Below, in pieces: positions 1-8,469 of a DNA stretch of 64,000 bases. The DNA comes from Novosphingobium sp. (GTDB lineage Bacteria; Pseudomonadota; Alphaproteobacteria; Sphingomonadales; Sphingomonadaceae): the NCBI GenBank assembly GCA_024236175.1, contig JACKKY010000003.1, forward strand, positions 338,444-402,443, given 5' to 3'. Numbering within the stretch: position 1 is the stretch's first letter; every line of letters begins with the position of its first letter. The position numbers were made by a program, and so were the translations under genes. Below the pieces are notes generated by a model, which was not told the origin of the DNA, searched no databases, and was given only the letters and a program-made list of their open reading frames with translations.

Positions 1-1446
1 TCACTTTCGGCGCTGTCGTTCTCGACCTTGCTGGAAGAAATCTTCAGCGTCGAAGTCCCGGTGGGCGTGATCATCAGCCCGGCCGGCAACGTGCAGCAGC
101 TTGCCGAATATATCGAGGCGGAACGCAATATCGGCGGCAAGCGCGCGAGCTTCGCCAAGGTGCACGATGCGGAAAGCGATGAGGTGCCCGCGGGCGATCT
201 CAAGCTCGAGAAATTCATCGACGGGGACATTCTCGCCAAGGCTCCGGGCCTGCCGCTTCCCGGCGTTGGGGTGAAGACCGTGCTGATGACCGGCTCGACC
301 GGGTTCCTCGGTCGGTTCCAGGCGCTGGCCTGGCTGGAGCGCATGGCCGAAGCCGGCGGCAAGGTGATCTGCATCGCACGCGGGGCCGACGAGGCCCAGG
401 CGCGCCAGCGCATCGAGGCCGCGCTCGATACCGATCCGGAGCTGATGAAGCATTTCCGGGAACTCGCCGCCGACCATCTCGAAGTCCTGCCGGGCGATCT
501 CGGCATGCCCAACCTCGGCCTCGACGAAGCGACTTTCGACCGGCTCGCGGAAACGGTGGATCTGATCGTCCACCCGGCCGCGCACGTCAATCACGTGCTG
601 CCCTACAACCAGCTGTTCGGCGCCAACGTGGTCGGCACGGCGGAGCTGATCCGCCTTGCGCTAACCACGAAGCTGAAGCGTTTCCACTATATCTCGACGC
701 TGGGGGTGAATTCGTTCGCCGACGGCCTTGTCGACGAGGACAGCGATATTCGCGAGGCGATCCCGGCCTGCGAGCTCGATGAGAGCTACGCCAACGGATA
801 CGGCATCAGCAAATGGGCCGGCGAGGTCCTGCTGCGGGAGGCCCATGACCTTTGCCGGCTTCCCGTTTCGGTGTTCCGGCCCGGCATGATCCTCGCCCAC
901 AGCCGCTACATCGGGCAGCTCAACGTGCCGGACATGTTCTCGCGATTGCTGTTCAGCCTGATCGCCACCGGCGTGGCGCCGGCGACGTTCTACGCCCAGG
1001 ACGCAGCGAACGGCCGGCCGCGGGCGCGTTACGACGGGCTCGCCGTCGACTTCCTGGCGGATTCGATCACCGCCATCGGCGCCCAGGATACCGGGGGCTT
1101 CCGCACCTACAATCTTTCGGGCTCTCACGAAGACGGCGTTTCGCTCGACACCTTCGTCGACTGGCTGATCGAAGCGGGATGCAAGATAGACAGGATCGAT
1201 ACCTACGACGAGTGGCTCTCGCATTTCGAGACAGCGATGCATGCCTTGCCCGAAGAGCAGAAGCAGGAATCGATGCTCGCGATCCTCGGGCCCTACCGGC
1301 GCCCGCAGGCGGCGGTCACGCGTTCACTAATGCCGGCCGAACGGTTCCAGACCGCGACGCAGGCAGCCGGTTTCGACATTCCGCCGGTGTCGCAGGGGTT
1401 GATCAACCAGTACGTTACCGGTCTGCGGCACCACGGCTTGCTCTAG
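1..1446 (+). CDS. car: Carboxylic acid reductase, C-terminal part (5' end outside window)
   Basis: Carboxylic acid reductases activate an acid with ATP, load it on a phosphopantetheine arm and reduce the thioester to an aldehyde with NADPH. The frame is open from base 1. The first residues, SLSALSFSTLLE, match the end of the family carrier motif (LGGDSLSALSFS), so window residue 1 is probably the pantetheinylated serine. The thioester reductase domain follows: a Rossmann NADP loop TGSTGFLG at residues 97-104 and the SDR-type YxxxK pair Tyr267/Lys271 (YGISK). About 481 residues are present; full proteins are near 1150. The gene ends convergently against atpG. Family assignment is firm; the substrate cannot be told. 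Confidence 0.9.
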   Translation, partial: SLSALSFSTLLEEIFSVEVPVGVIISPAGNVQQLAEYIEAERNIGGKRASFAKVHDAESDEVPAGDLKLEKFIDGDILAKAPGLPLPGVGVKTVLMTGSTGFLGRFQALAWLERMAEAGGKVICIARGADEAQARQRIEAALDTDPELMKHFRELAADHLEVLPGDLGMPNLGLDEATFDRLAETVDLIVHPAAHVNHVLPYNQLFGANVVGTAELIRLALTTKLKRFHYISTLGVNSFADGLVDEDSDIREAIPACELDESYANGYGISKWAGEVLLREAHDLCRLPVSVFRPGMILAHSRYIGQLNVPDMFSRLLFSLIATGVAPATFYAQDAANGRPRARYDGLAVDFLADSITAIGAQDTGGFRTYNLSGSHEDGVSLDTFVDWLIEAGCKIDRIDTYDEWLSHFETAMHALPEEQKQESMLAILGPYRRPQAAVTRSLMPAERFQTATQAAGFDIPPVSQGLINQYVTGLRHHGLL

Positions 1447-1454
1447 GCGGCGCG

Positions 1455-1477
1455 CGGCCCGGGTCAGGCCCGGGCCG
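1455..1477. terminator. Bidirectional hairpin terminator between car and atpG
   Basis: A perfect 9-bp stem, CGGCCCGGG (1455-1463) and CCCGGGCCG (1469-1477), encloses a 5-nt loop (1464-1468). The first three loop bases are the stop codon of atpG on the minus strand. The hairpin lies 8 bases after the car stop, so it could end transcription from both sides. There is no T-run. Confidence 0.6.
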
Positions 1478-2336
1478 AAGCTTCGGCGTCGACGCCGGCG
1501 GCGAGTTCCACGACTTCGGCCGTGATTTCCTCCTGGCGCATGTGCCGCGCCTTCGCCGTCAGTTCGTCGAGCCGATGCCCGACATTGCCGTGAGCCGCGA
1601 GCATCGCCCACATCCGCGCCTCGTTTTCCGCGGCGAAGGAGAGCATCGCGGCTTCGCACAGCTCGGCAAAGACGTATTCCTCGGCAAGCTGGGCGACCAG
1701 CGTTTCGGCCGGCAGGTTTACCAGCGGCGGGTTGGCCGGCCTCGCGTGCGGGAATCTGGAGAAGTCGAAGGGTATCAGCGCCTTTGTGACGGTCTTGACG
1801 CCTTCCTGATCGGGCACCGCGTGGACGATCGTGGCGGTTTCCACCTCGCCGGTGCCGATCCTGCGGTAGAGTTCCTCGGCCAGTCGGTTGGCCAGGCCGC
1901 TCACCTGTTCGGCGCCGGTCGCCATGGGCATCGACCAGTCCACCTCGAGGCCGCGTTCGCCTGCCACCGTCACACCGCGGTCGCCGACCACGAAGACTTC
2001 GCAAGTCGCATCCTGCCTCGACCCGACAAGGCTTTCGACGGCTTCGAGCACGCGGGCATTGAATCCACCGACGAAGCCCTGCTCGCTACACAGGGCGATC
2101 ACCAGACCGGTTCCCGTCCCGCCGGAATGCGGCGCCTGTCCGGTCCGGTCGGCCAGCAAGGGCAGCGCTTGGCCGATCGCATCGCCGATTGTTTCGGCAT
2201 AGCTGCGGATTCCCTCGAGCTGTGCTTCGGCCTCGCGCAGCCGGGCGGCGGCGATGCCGCGTATCGCTGCGACCACGGAAGACAGCTGCCGGATGCTGTC
2301 GATACGCTGTTCGATGTCGCTGAGCCGTTCAGCCAT
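1464..2336 (-). CDS. atpG: N-ATPase gamma subunit
   Basis: Central stalk subunit of the F1 sector, 290 residues, coupling rotation of the c ring to catalysis. The start MAERLSDIEQRIDSI was chosen because its ATG (2334-2336) overlaps the atpA stop by 8 bases; an upstream in-frame ATG would only add residues encoded inside atpA. The N-terminal helix (SVVAAIRGIAAARLREAEAQ) and the C-terminal helix near residues 225-275 form the expected coiled-coil pair. The sequence is divergent from housekeeping gamma subunits, as usual for N-type ATPases. It is the last gene of the nine-gene operon. Confidence 0.9.
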   Translation of the reverse strand: MAERLSDIEQRIDSIRQLSSVVAAIRGIAAARLREAEAQLEGIRSYAETIGDAIGQALPLLADRTGQAPHSGGTGTGLVIALCSEQGFVGGFNARVLEAVESLVGSRQDATCEVFVVGDRGVTVAGERGLEVDWSMPMATGAEQVSGLANRLAEELYRRIGTGEVETATIVHAVPDQEGVKTVTKALIPFDFSRFPHARPANPPLVNLPAETLVAQLAEEYVFAELCEAAMLSFAAENEARMWAMLAAHGNVGHRLDELTAKARHMRQEEITAEVVELAAGVDAEASARA

Positions 2337-3864
2337 CGTCGCTTGTCCCGGCTTCCAGCGCGATCTGGTGGACAAGTTCGCGGACTGCCTCGACCAGCCG
2401 GTTGCGATCGTCCTCGCTCGCCTTCCCGCTTTGCGTGACGGCGGCGACCACCTTGGGCACGGAATTGTCGAGATGGCGCGGGATACGCGAGCGGACCTTC
2501 GTGACGAATTCGGCTGGATGCTCGTCGAACGCGCCGGCGTTGAGCGCCGCGAGGAGCGCCACTTGGTCCACCATCCGCAGTCTGGCGAAGCGCGGTTGCG
2601 TGAGCAGGGCGCGGATACGCTCGCCGCGCTCGATCTGCGACTTCACCCGGGCATCGGAAATGCCGCCGAAGCGGGTGAACATCTCAAGCTCGAGGAACTG
2701 CGCATAGTCCAGCCTGACGTGCCCGGACACGTCTCTCAGCGCGGGCTTCTGGGTCTTGCCACCGATCCGGCTGACGCTGAGGCCGACATCCACCGGCGGG
2801 CGCTGGTTGGCGGCGAAGAGCTTTGCATCGAGCACGATCTGGCCGTCGGTGATAGAGATCAGGTTGGTCGGGATATAGGCCGAGAGGTTGCCGGCATCGG
2901 TCTCGATGATCGGCAGGGCGGACAGCGAGCCACCGCCGAGTTCGGGCGAGAGATGCGCGGCGCGTTCCAGCAGGTGGGCGTGCAGGTAGAAGATGTCGCC
3001 CGGATAGGCTTCCCGTCCCGGCGGCGAGCGCGTCAGCAGCGCCAGCTCGCGATGCGTGGCGGCATGCTTGGAGAGGTCGTCGATGACGACCAGCGCATGC
3101 CCGCCACGGTCGCGGAAATACTCCGCCATCGTGAATCCGGCTGCCGGCGCGATCCATTGCAGGCCGGGCGGCGCTGCGGCGGAGGCGACCACGAAGATCG
3201 TCCGTTCCGGCGCGCCGTGCTGCCGTATCGCTTCGATGGCCCGTTCCACCGCCGTCGCGCGCTGGCCCACCGCAACATAGACGCAGACCATGTCGGAGCT
3301 CTTCTGGTTGATCATCGCCTCGAGCGCGAGCGCGGTCTTGCCGGTCGCCCGGTCGCCGATGATTAGTTCCCGCTGGCCGCGACCGAGGGCGAACAGCGCG
3401 TCGACCACCAGGACGCCGGTCTCCACCGGATCGCGCACGAGGTCGCGTTCGATGATCGCGGGAGCGGGCCTTTCCACCTCCTCGTGGCTTTCCGCCGTGA
3501 TCGGTTCCCCGCCGTCGAGTGGACGGCCGAGCGGATCGACGACCCGGCCGAGCAGGCCAGGGCCGACCGGCACCCGCACCACTTCGCCCGTGCCGGTGAC
3601 GCGCGTACCGGCCTCGATCCCCTCGGCCTCGTCGAGCAGCACGGTGCCGATCTCGTTCGGCTCGAGCGTCATGGCGAGGCCGCTCTGCCCCGTTTCGAAA
3701 TGCAGCAGTTCGTTGAGGCGCGCATCCGGCAGGCCGGAAACGAAGGCGATACCGTCCGCGACATGGGTCACGCGGCCCAGCGTGTCGGCGCCCGGCGCCA
3801 GCTTGAGCCGTGACAACCTGCGCCGGCTGCGCGTCAGCCAGTCGCCGACCGCGCGGTCAGGCAT
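2329..3864 (-). CDS. atpA: N-ATPase alpha subunit
   Basis: Non-catalytic nucleotide-binding subunit of F1, 511 residues. The P-loop GDRATGKT lies at residues 170-177, the Walker B-like strand is LVVIDDLSKHA, and the conserved arginine-finger segment SVSRIGG is present. The start MPDRAVGDW was chosen because its ATG overlaps the atpF stop by 8 bases (3857-3864); the same 8-base overlap recurs with atpG, suggesting translational coupling of atpF-atpA-atpG. A separate delta-subunit gene, which normally precedes atpA, is absent, as in N-type operons. Confidence 0.95.
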   Translation of the reverse strand: MPDRAVGDWLTRSRRRLSRLKLAPGADTLGRVTHVADGIAFVSGLPDARLNELLHFETGQSGLAMTLEPNEIGTVLLDEAEGIEAGTRVTGTGEVVRVPVGPGLLGRVVDPLGRPLDGGEPITAESHEEVERPAPAIIERDLVRDPVETGVLVVDALFALGRGQRELIIGDRATGKTALALEAMINQKSSDMVCVYVAVGQRATAVERAIEAIRQHGAPERTIFVVASAAAPPGLQWIAPAAGFTMAEYFRDRGGHALVVIDDLSKHAATHRELALLTRSPPGREAYPGDIFYLHAHLLERAAHLSPELGGGSLSALPIIETDAGNLSAYIPTNLISITDGQIVLDAKLFAANQRPPVDVGLSVSRIGGKTQKPALRDVSGHVRLDYAQFLELEMFTRFGGISDARVKSQIERGERIRALLTQPRFARLRMVDQVALLAALNAGAFDEHPAEFVTKVRSRIPRHLDNSVPKVVAAVTQSGKASEDDRNRLVEAVRELVHQIALEAGTSDDG

Positions 3865-4603
3865 CGGAACCTTCGCGGGAGAGTTCCTGCGCGATCCTGT
3901 CCAGGTCCGCGCGGAAATTGTTGCGTACTTCGGCATGGGGCGCTTCGATCTCGAGGCCGGCGATAAGCTCGGGATCGATCTGGATGTCGATGCCGATGTC
4001 CCGGCCGAGCGCGTCGACGATGGCTCTGCGGCAGCTTGTCTCTTCTTCGGGCGTGAGGGACCGGGCAGCCTTCAGGGCCACCGGCGCGCCGTGTGCGCCG
4101 AGCTCCGCACGGACGTTGTCGGGCAGGTCGGCGATCGCCTTCGCCAGCCCCTCGACAAATCCGTCGATCCGGGCGCTGTCGGGCAGGCGCATGAACAGAT
4201 GCCGGGCAATGTCGACGGCAAGCTCGCTCGCCTTGCTCCCGAATTTCTCCGCTTCGGTCTTGCGCATGCGTTCGATTTCGGCCCTGCCTTGTTGGCGCAG
4301 GCGTGCGGCCTCGTCGCGCGCCTCCGCGAGCAGCCTTTCCTTCTCCTGCTTGGCCTGTTCGGCCGCTTCTTCCAGCATGGCCCCTCGCGCCGTCGCCGCA
4401 GCGGCGGCTTCCCGGCGTGCCTGCTGCTCCGCGGCTTCGGCCTGCTCGCGCGCCAGCCTTGCGTCCTCGACCACCCTGGCGGCGGCGGCCTGGCGCTCCT
4501 CGATCGTCTTTGCGATCGGCCGGAACAGGAACCGGCCCAGGATCCAGACGAGCACCAGCAGGTTGATCGTCTGCAGAGCCAGGGTCCACCAGTCGATTTG
4601 CAT
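3857..4603 (-). CDS. atpF: N-ATPase b subunit with delta-like C-terminal region
   Basis: Peripheral stalk subunit, 248 residues, much longer than a usual b subunit (about 160). It has one N-terminal membrane helix (residues 5-28), then a long charged, Ala/Glu/Arg-rich coiled coil to about residue 130. The last 60 residues (LTPEEETSC..., then DPELIAGLEIE and a final helix ADLDRIAQEL) resemble the C-terminal domain of the delta subunit, whose typical pattern is DPSLIGG followed by an RLxRL helix. The operon has no delta gene, so this tail may take its place. The start MQIDWWTL lies 14 bases after the atpE stop. The b assignment is firm; the delta-like reading is inference. Confidence 0.88.
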   Translation of the reverse strand: MQIDWWTLALQTINLLVLVWILGRFLFRPIAKTIEERQAAAARVVEDARLAREQAEAAEQQARREAAAAATARGAMLEEAAEQAKQEKERLLAEARDEAARLRQQGRAEIERMRKTEAEKFGSKASELAVDIARHLFMRLPDSARIDGFVEGLAKAIADLPDNVRAELGAHGAPVALKAARSLTPEEETSCRRAIVDALGRDIGIDIQIDPELIAGLEIEAPHAEVRNNFRADLDRIAQELSREGSDA

Positions 4604-4617
4604 TAGCGGTCGACGCC

Positions 4618-4860
4618 TCAGGAAATGAAGGGGTTGGCGAACAGCACGAGCAGGGCGATGACAAGGCAGTAGATCGCCATCGTCTCGATCATGGCGAGGC
4701 CGACGAACAGCGTGCGCGAAAGCACGCCTGCCGCATCCGGCTGGCGGGCGATGGCATCCATTGCCGCGGCGACCGCGCGGCCTTCGGCCAGTGCCGGGCC
4801 GATCGCCCCGAAACTGACCGCGATCGCGGCCGCGATGATGCTGATCTGCTCGACTGTCAT
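4618..4860 (-). CDS. atpE: N-ATPase c subunit (rotor ring) with two membrane carboxylates
   Basis: An 80-residue hairpin of two membrane helices that forms the rotor ring. Helix 1 has GPALAEGRAV with Glu26, and helix 2 has LAMIETMAIY with Glu59, Thr60 and Tyr64; the polar loop is ARQP (residues 38-41). Glu59 is the universal ion-carrying carboxylate. Glu26 occupies the place where Na+-binding c subunits such as that of Ilyobacter have a glutamine, giving the two-carboxylate pattern known from N-type and fusobacterial rotors. The ATG overlaps the atpB stop as ATGA. Confidence 0.95.
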   Translation of the reverse strand: MTVEQISIIAAAIAVSFGAIGPALAEGRAVAAAMDAIARQPDAAGVLSRTLFVGLAMIETMAIYCLVIALLVLFANPFIS

Positions 4861-5561
4861 GCAGAGTCCCTTTCACGGGTTGGTGTTGCGGATTCGCCCG
4901 GCTCGCCGCTCACGGCGGCTCCGATGAAAACACAGGCGAGAATGGCGAAGATGTAGGCCTGGACCGCCCCGGTCAGCAGTTCGAGCGCCATGAGCGGGAT
5001 CGGCACGAACAGCCCGGCCAGCGACAGGATGATGCCGATGACGAAGACGCCGCTCATGATGTTGCCGAACAGGCGCACGATCAGCGAGAAGCTGCGGGTG
5101 ATCTGTTCCACGATATTGAGCGGGATCATTACCCAGCTCGGCTGAGCGAAGGTCTTGAGATAGCCGCCAAGCCCGTTCGCGCGGATGCCGAACCATATCG
5201 TCGCTGCAAGCACGATCAGGGCGAGGGCCGCGTCGGTTTCGAGATGGGCAGTCGGCGGTTCGATCCCGGGCACGAGCGAAGTCCAGTTGGCGACCAGGAT
5301 GAACAGGAAGATGGTGCCGATCAGCGCGCGATAGGGCGTGACGTCGCCTTCCACGACTTCGCCGATCTGGTGTTCGATCGCGCCGGTCACGAGCTCGGCC
5401 GCGGTCTGCAGCTTGCCCGGAGACGCGGACAGGCGAGTCCGCAGGAACAGCACGAACAGGGTGGTCGCCGCCATGATCGCCCAGGTCGTGACCACCGGCG
5501 CGGTGATGGGGACCGGCCCCACCCGGAACAGCGGCTCGAGTACGAGCGGCGATTCGGTCAT
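4857..5561 (-). CDS. atpB: N-ATPase a subunit (ion channel stator)
   Basis: Membrane stator subunit, 234 residues, forming the ion half-channels against the c ring. The essential arginine is Arg163 in SLIVRLFGNIMSG. Five to six hydrophobic helices are visible (about residues 22-42, 80-100, 110-127, 165-190, 195-222). The start ATG overlaps the atpR stop by ATGA, and the end overlaps atpE in the same way. The C-terminal tail EPGESATPTRERDSA is short and charged. Confidence 0.95.
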   Translation of the reverse strand: MTESPLVLEPLFRVGPVPITAPVVTTWAIMAATTLFVLFLRTRLSASPGKLQTAAELVTGAIEHQIGEVVEGDVTPYRALIGTIFLFILVANWTSLVPGIEPPTAHLETDAALALIVLAATIWFGIRANGLGGYLKTFAQPSWVMIPLNIVEQITRSFSLIVRLFGNIMSGVFVIGIILSLAGLFVPIPLMALELLTGAVQAYIFAILACVFIGAAVSGEPGESATPTRERDSA

Positions 5562-5842
5562 GGCTCGCGCCCCGTGAAGCGCATTACCACCTGGCGGCCG
5601 GCAAAAAGGCCGAGCGTGCAGGTGAGGAGCGGGATCGCGCCGAACTGTGCGGCTCCCAGCAGGATCGTGCCGAGCAGCAGGAAGCGCAGTGTCTGGATCG
5701 CGCCGGCGGTGAGCGGTCGCCCCTGCGCATAGTACTCGGCGTTGCGGCGAAGCGTCGCGAAGAACGCGAGGCCGAGCAGGAACCCCGCACCGAGCGCGAG
5801 CACCGCATTCTGCCAGTCGATTCCGGTTTCAGGCGTAGTCAT
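5558..5842 (-). CDS. atpR: N-ATPase AtpR small membrane protein
   Basis: A 94-residue protein with three predicted membrane helices (AVLALGAGFLLGLAFFATL, TLRFLLLGTILLGAAQF and LLTCTLGLFAGRQVV). AtpR occurs only in N-type operons between atpQ and atpB and is thought to help c-ring assembly. The start MTTPETGIDW was chosen because its ATG overlaps the atpQ stop (ATGA); an upstream ATG would add eight residues inside atpQ. Identification rests on size, membrane topology and position. Confidence 0.85.
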   Translation of the reverse strand: MTTPETGIDWQNAVLALGAGFLLGLAFFATLRRNAEYYAQGRPLTAGAIQTLRFLLLGTILLGAAQFGAIPLLTCTLGLFAGRQVVMRFTGREP

Positions 5843-6123
5843 AGCTGTCGATGCATCCACCTCCATGCCATCCAGAGCCCCAGCGCTGCGCCGATCATCA
5901 GCGCGGGCGCGGAAAAGAATATGCCCGTGGCGAGCCGCTGGTCCAGCCAGCGCCCCAACAGCAGCGCGAGCAGCGTCGGCACGACGATCATCCAGCCCAG
6001 CACGCCGATCTGGCCGAGCCTGGCTCCCAGCGAAGGCTCGGGATCGTGCCTGCCCTGCTCGGCGCGCCTCGCCGCCTGCCGCGCGGCTTCGGCCATGTGG
6101 TTGCGGGGCTCGTCGCCGTTCAT
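5839..6123 (-). CDS. atpQ: N-ATPase AtpQ, AtpI-like assembly protein
   Basis: A 94-residue protein with a charged N-terminal region rich in Arg and Ala, then two membrane helices (LGWMIVVPTLLALLLG and FFSAPALMIGAALGLWMAW) separated by a short polar turn RWLDQRLATG. This is the pattern of AtpI-type F0 assembly proteins, represented in N-type operons by AtpQ. The start MNGDEPRN was chosen because its ATG overlaps the stop of the epsilon gene as ATGA; longer versions would run through the epsilon gene out of frame. Confidence 0.85.
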   Translation of the reverse strand: MNGDEPRNHMAEAARQAARRAEQGRHDPEPSLGARLGQIGVLGWMIVVPTLLALLLGRWLDQRLATGIFFSAPALMIGAALGLWMAWRWMHRQL

Positions 6124-6572
6124 GGCTGATCGGTTTCCGCGAGGCCCGGCCAGGCGCGTTGTTCGGAACCCGGCATCAGGTACCGCACGAGCTGCCGCAC
6201 GGCGAGAGCGTGGAAGCGGGTCTGTTCCACCCGGGCACAGCGCTGCGCCTCGGCCTCGGCGGCATGGGCTTGCTCGACTTCCGCTTCCAGTGCGGCAAGA
6301 TCGGTTCCCAGCACGCCGCGCCTGCAGGCGATGGCCACTTTCCGTCCCTCCGAGACGTCGAGCACGCCGCCTCTCACGGCACAGTATCGCCATGCGTCGT
6401 CTTCGTCCCGCCATCGCACGACCGATGCGGGCAGCACCGTCAGAAGGTCGGTATGTCCGGGGTGGATGCCGAAGCTTCCGCTTTCGTCCATCGCCTGCAG
6501 CGAACGCACGGTACTGCATTCGACCAGCAGTTCGGTCGGTGTGGCGATGGTGAGATGCAGCGGCTCCTTCAT
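6120..6572 (-). CDS. atpC: N-ATPase epsilon subunit
   Basis: Epsilon subunit of F1, 150 residues: an N-terminal beta sandwich (LHLTIATPTELLVECSTV, then GSFGIHPGHTDLLTVL) and a C-terminal helical part rich in Ala and Glu. The FGIHPGHTDLL segment is the family hallmark. The start MKEPLHL was chosen because its ATG overlaps the atpD stop as ATGA. It is the second gene of the operon, as expected for the atpDCQRBEFAG order, in contrast to housekeeping operons where atpC is last. Confidence 0.92.
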   Translation of the reverse strand: MKEPLHLTIATPTELLVECSTVRSLQAMDESGSFGIHPGHTDLLTVLPASVVRWRDEDDAWRYCAVRGGVLDVSEGRKVAIACRRGVLGTDLAALEAEVEQAHAAEAEAQRCARVEQTRFHALAVRQLVRYLMPGSEQRAWPGLAETDQP

Positions 6573-8002
6573 GCGGCGGCTTCCTTCTCGCGCGCCTCGT
6601 CGAGCGTGCCGATCATGTAGAGCGAGCGCTCGTTCCACTCGTCGCAGGCTCCGTCGAGGATCGCCTTGCATCCCGCGATCGTGTCGGACAGCTCCACGGA
6701 GCGGCCTTCCGAACCGGTGAAGGCGCTGGTCACGGTGAAAGGCTGGGTGAGGAACAGCTGCAGTCTGCGCGCCCGTGTCACCGTGCGCCGGTCCTCCGCC
6801 CCGAGTTCCTCGACGCCGAGAAGCGAAATGACATCCTGCAGCTCTTTGTAGCGTTCGATGGCGCTGCGCACGGCCGTCGCGATCTCGGCATGCTCATCCC
6901 CCACGACCAGCGGATCGAGCAGCACCGAGGACGATGCGATCGGATCGATCGCCGGATACATGCCTTCCGCCGCCATGTTGCGCGACAGCACCACGAGCGA
7001 GTCGGCATGGGCGGCGATCGTCGTGACAGCGGGATCGGTGAAGTCGTCGGCCGGGACGTAGACCGCCTGGATCGCGGTGACCGCTGCGTCGCCGACAGAG
7101 GCGATTCGCTCCTCGAGCGCGGCGACCTCGCTCGCCAGCGTCGGCTGGTAGCCCACGCGCGACGGCAGCCTGCCGAGCAGGCCGGAAACCTCCGCTCCCG
7201 CCTGGACGAAGCGGAAGACGTTGTCCATCAGCAGGAGAACGTTGCGATGCGCCTCGTCGCGGAAATATTCGGCGATGGTGAGAGCGGAGAGCGGCACCCG
7301 CCAGCGCGCGCCGGGCGGCTCGTTCATCTGCCCGTAGACCAGCACAGTGCGGTCGATCACGCCCGATTCGCGCATGTCGAGCAGCAGCTCGTGCCCCTCG
7401 CGCGATCGCTCGCCGACACCGGCGAACACGGAAATGCCGCGATAGCCTGTGACCATCGCGTGGATCAGTTCCATCACCAGCACCGTCTTGCCGACGCCGG
7501 CGCCGCCGAACATCGCCGCCTTGCCGCCCTGGGCCAGCGGCGTCAGCAGGTCGATGGCCTTGATCCCGGTCATGAACAGGTCGGTCGCGCCGGCCTGGGC
7601 CGATAGCGGGGGAGGACGGCGGTGGATCGGCCAGCGCGGCGTATCCCCGGGAAACGGCGCGCCGCCGTCCGCGACATTGCCGGTAACGCCGAGCAGGCGG
7701 CCGAGCACCTCTTCGCCCACGGGGACCGTGATCGGGCCGCCCGCCGCGATCACCGCGTCGCCGCGCCTCAGGCCGGCGGTCGGTTCGATAGCGATAGCGC
7801 GGACGTGGTGTTCGTCGAGATGGGCCTGGACTTCGGCGACGATCGTCGCGCCGTCCTCGCGCGCGACGTGCAGTGCGTCCTCGATCGGCGGAAGCGGCGG
7901 TTGCTCGAAAACGACGTCCAGCACCGCGCCGCGGACCGCCGCGATCCGCCCCGTCGACGCGGGTACGTCCGGCTTGGCGATCTGGTCGAGTTCCTGGTCC
8001 AT
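6569..8002 (-). CDS. atpD: N-ATPase beta subunit (catalytic)
   Basis: Catalytic subunit, 477 residues. The P-loop GGAGVGKT lies at residues 166-173, followed by GVGERSREGHELL with the catalytic glutamate region, the NEPPGARWRV loop, and the Walker B strand LLLMDNVFRF. The start MDQELDQIAK is preceded by GGAG four bases upstream, and the N-terminus then aligns with family members (GRIAAVRGAVLDVVFE). It is the first gene of the operon. Operons of this type are extra copies beside the housekeeping ATP synthase, typical of marine and salt-tolerant bacteria. Confidence 0.95.
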   Translation of the reverse strand: MDQELDQIAKPDVPASTGRIAAVRGAVLDVVFEQPPLPPIEDALHVAREDGATIVAEVQAHLDEHHVRAIAIEPTAGLRRGDAVIAAGGPITVPVGEEVLGRLLGVTGNVADGGAPFPGDTPRWPIHRRPPPLSAQAGATDLFMTGIKAIDLLTPLAQGGKAAMFGGAGVGKTVLVMELIHAMVTGYRGISVFAGVGERSREGHELLLDMRESGVIDRTVLVYGQMNEPPGARWRVPLSALTIAEYFRDEAHRNVLLLMDNVFRFVQAGAEVSGLLGRLPSRVGYQPTLASEVAALEERIASVGDAAVTAIQAVYVPADDFTDPAVTTIAAHADSLVVLSRNMAAEGMYPAIDPIASSSVLLDPLVVGDEHAEIATAVRSAIERYKELQDVISLLGVEELGAEDRRTVTRARRLQLFLTQPFTVTSAFTGSEGRSVELSDTIAGCKAILDGACDEWNERSLYMIGTLDEAREKEAAA

Positions 8003-8469
8003 AGGGCTCCACAAGCGGGATTGAACCATAGCTGCATTGCCAGCAAGCGCGGAACCATCCTTCGAGAGCAAACACCCCAAGGTCGCGCAAATATCATTGA
8101 TCTCGCGCATCGACACTAGCCGATGCGCCGCGCGACGTCATCCTTGCCAGCGACCGCGGAATATCGGCTCACGAAAGGCGGCGGGACGTGGAATCTGCCA
8201 ATACCGCCGCGCGCGTCGGCCGTCCGTGCGAATTCGGTGCGGCCTGCGCCATTCTGGCCAGCGAGCACGCCGGATACGTCGCCGGCCGGAACGGTCTCCT
8301 CGATGCCGGAGCCTGCCCGGACGTATTCCGATCATCGACTCATTGATTGTGGGGTCGCTGCGGGGCTAATGCCTGTGCTCGCAAATCCAACATAAGGCCA
8401 CTTGCTCTCTGCCGGATGCCCGGGCAAATTGTGAGTGACGGAGTTTCACATCTCGGGGAGAGAATTCGA
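8003..8469. other. Divergent intergenic region atpD / CoxG-like gene
   Basis: This 467-base gap must carry promoters for both operons; no convincing -35/-10 pair was identified. One open minus-strand frame without a clear start runs from 8331 to a TAG at 8116-8118 (71 codons, including the stretch GGIGRFHVPPPFVSRYSAV). It has coding-like codon use and may be a gene remnant. Nothing else was recognised. Confidence 0.35.

Noticed and set aside
852..2438. A 528-codon plus-strand frame spanning car and atpG
   Set aside because: It is a shadow frame across two convergent genes, rich in Arg and Gly and without domain features.
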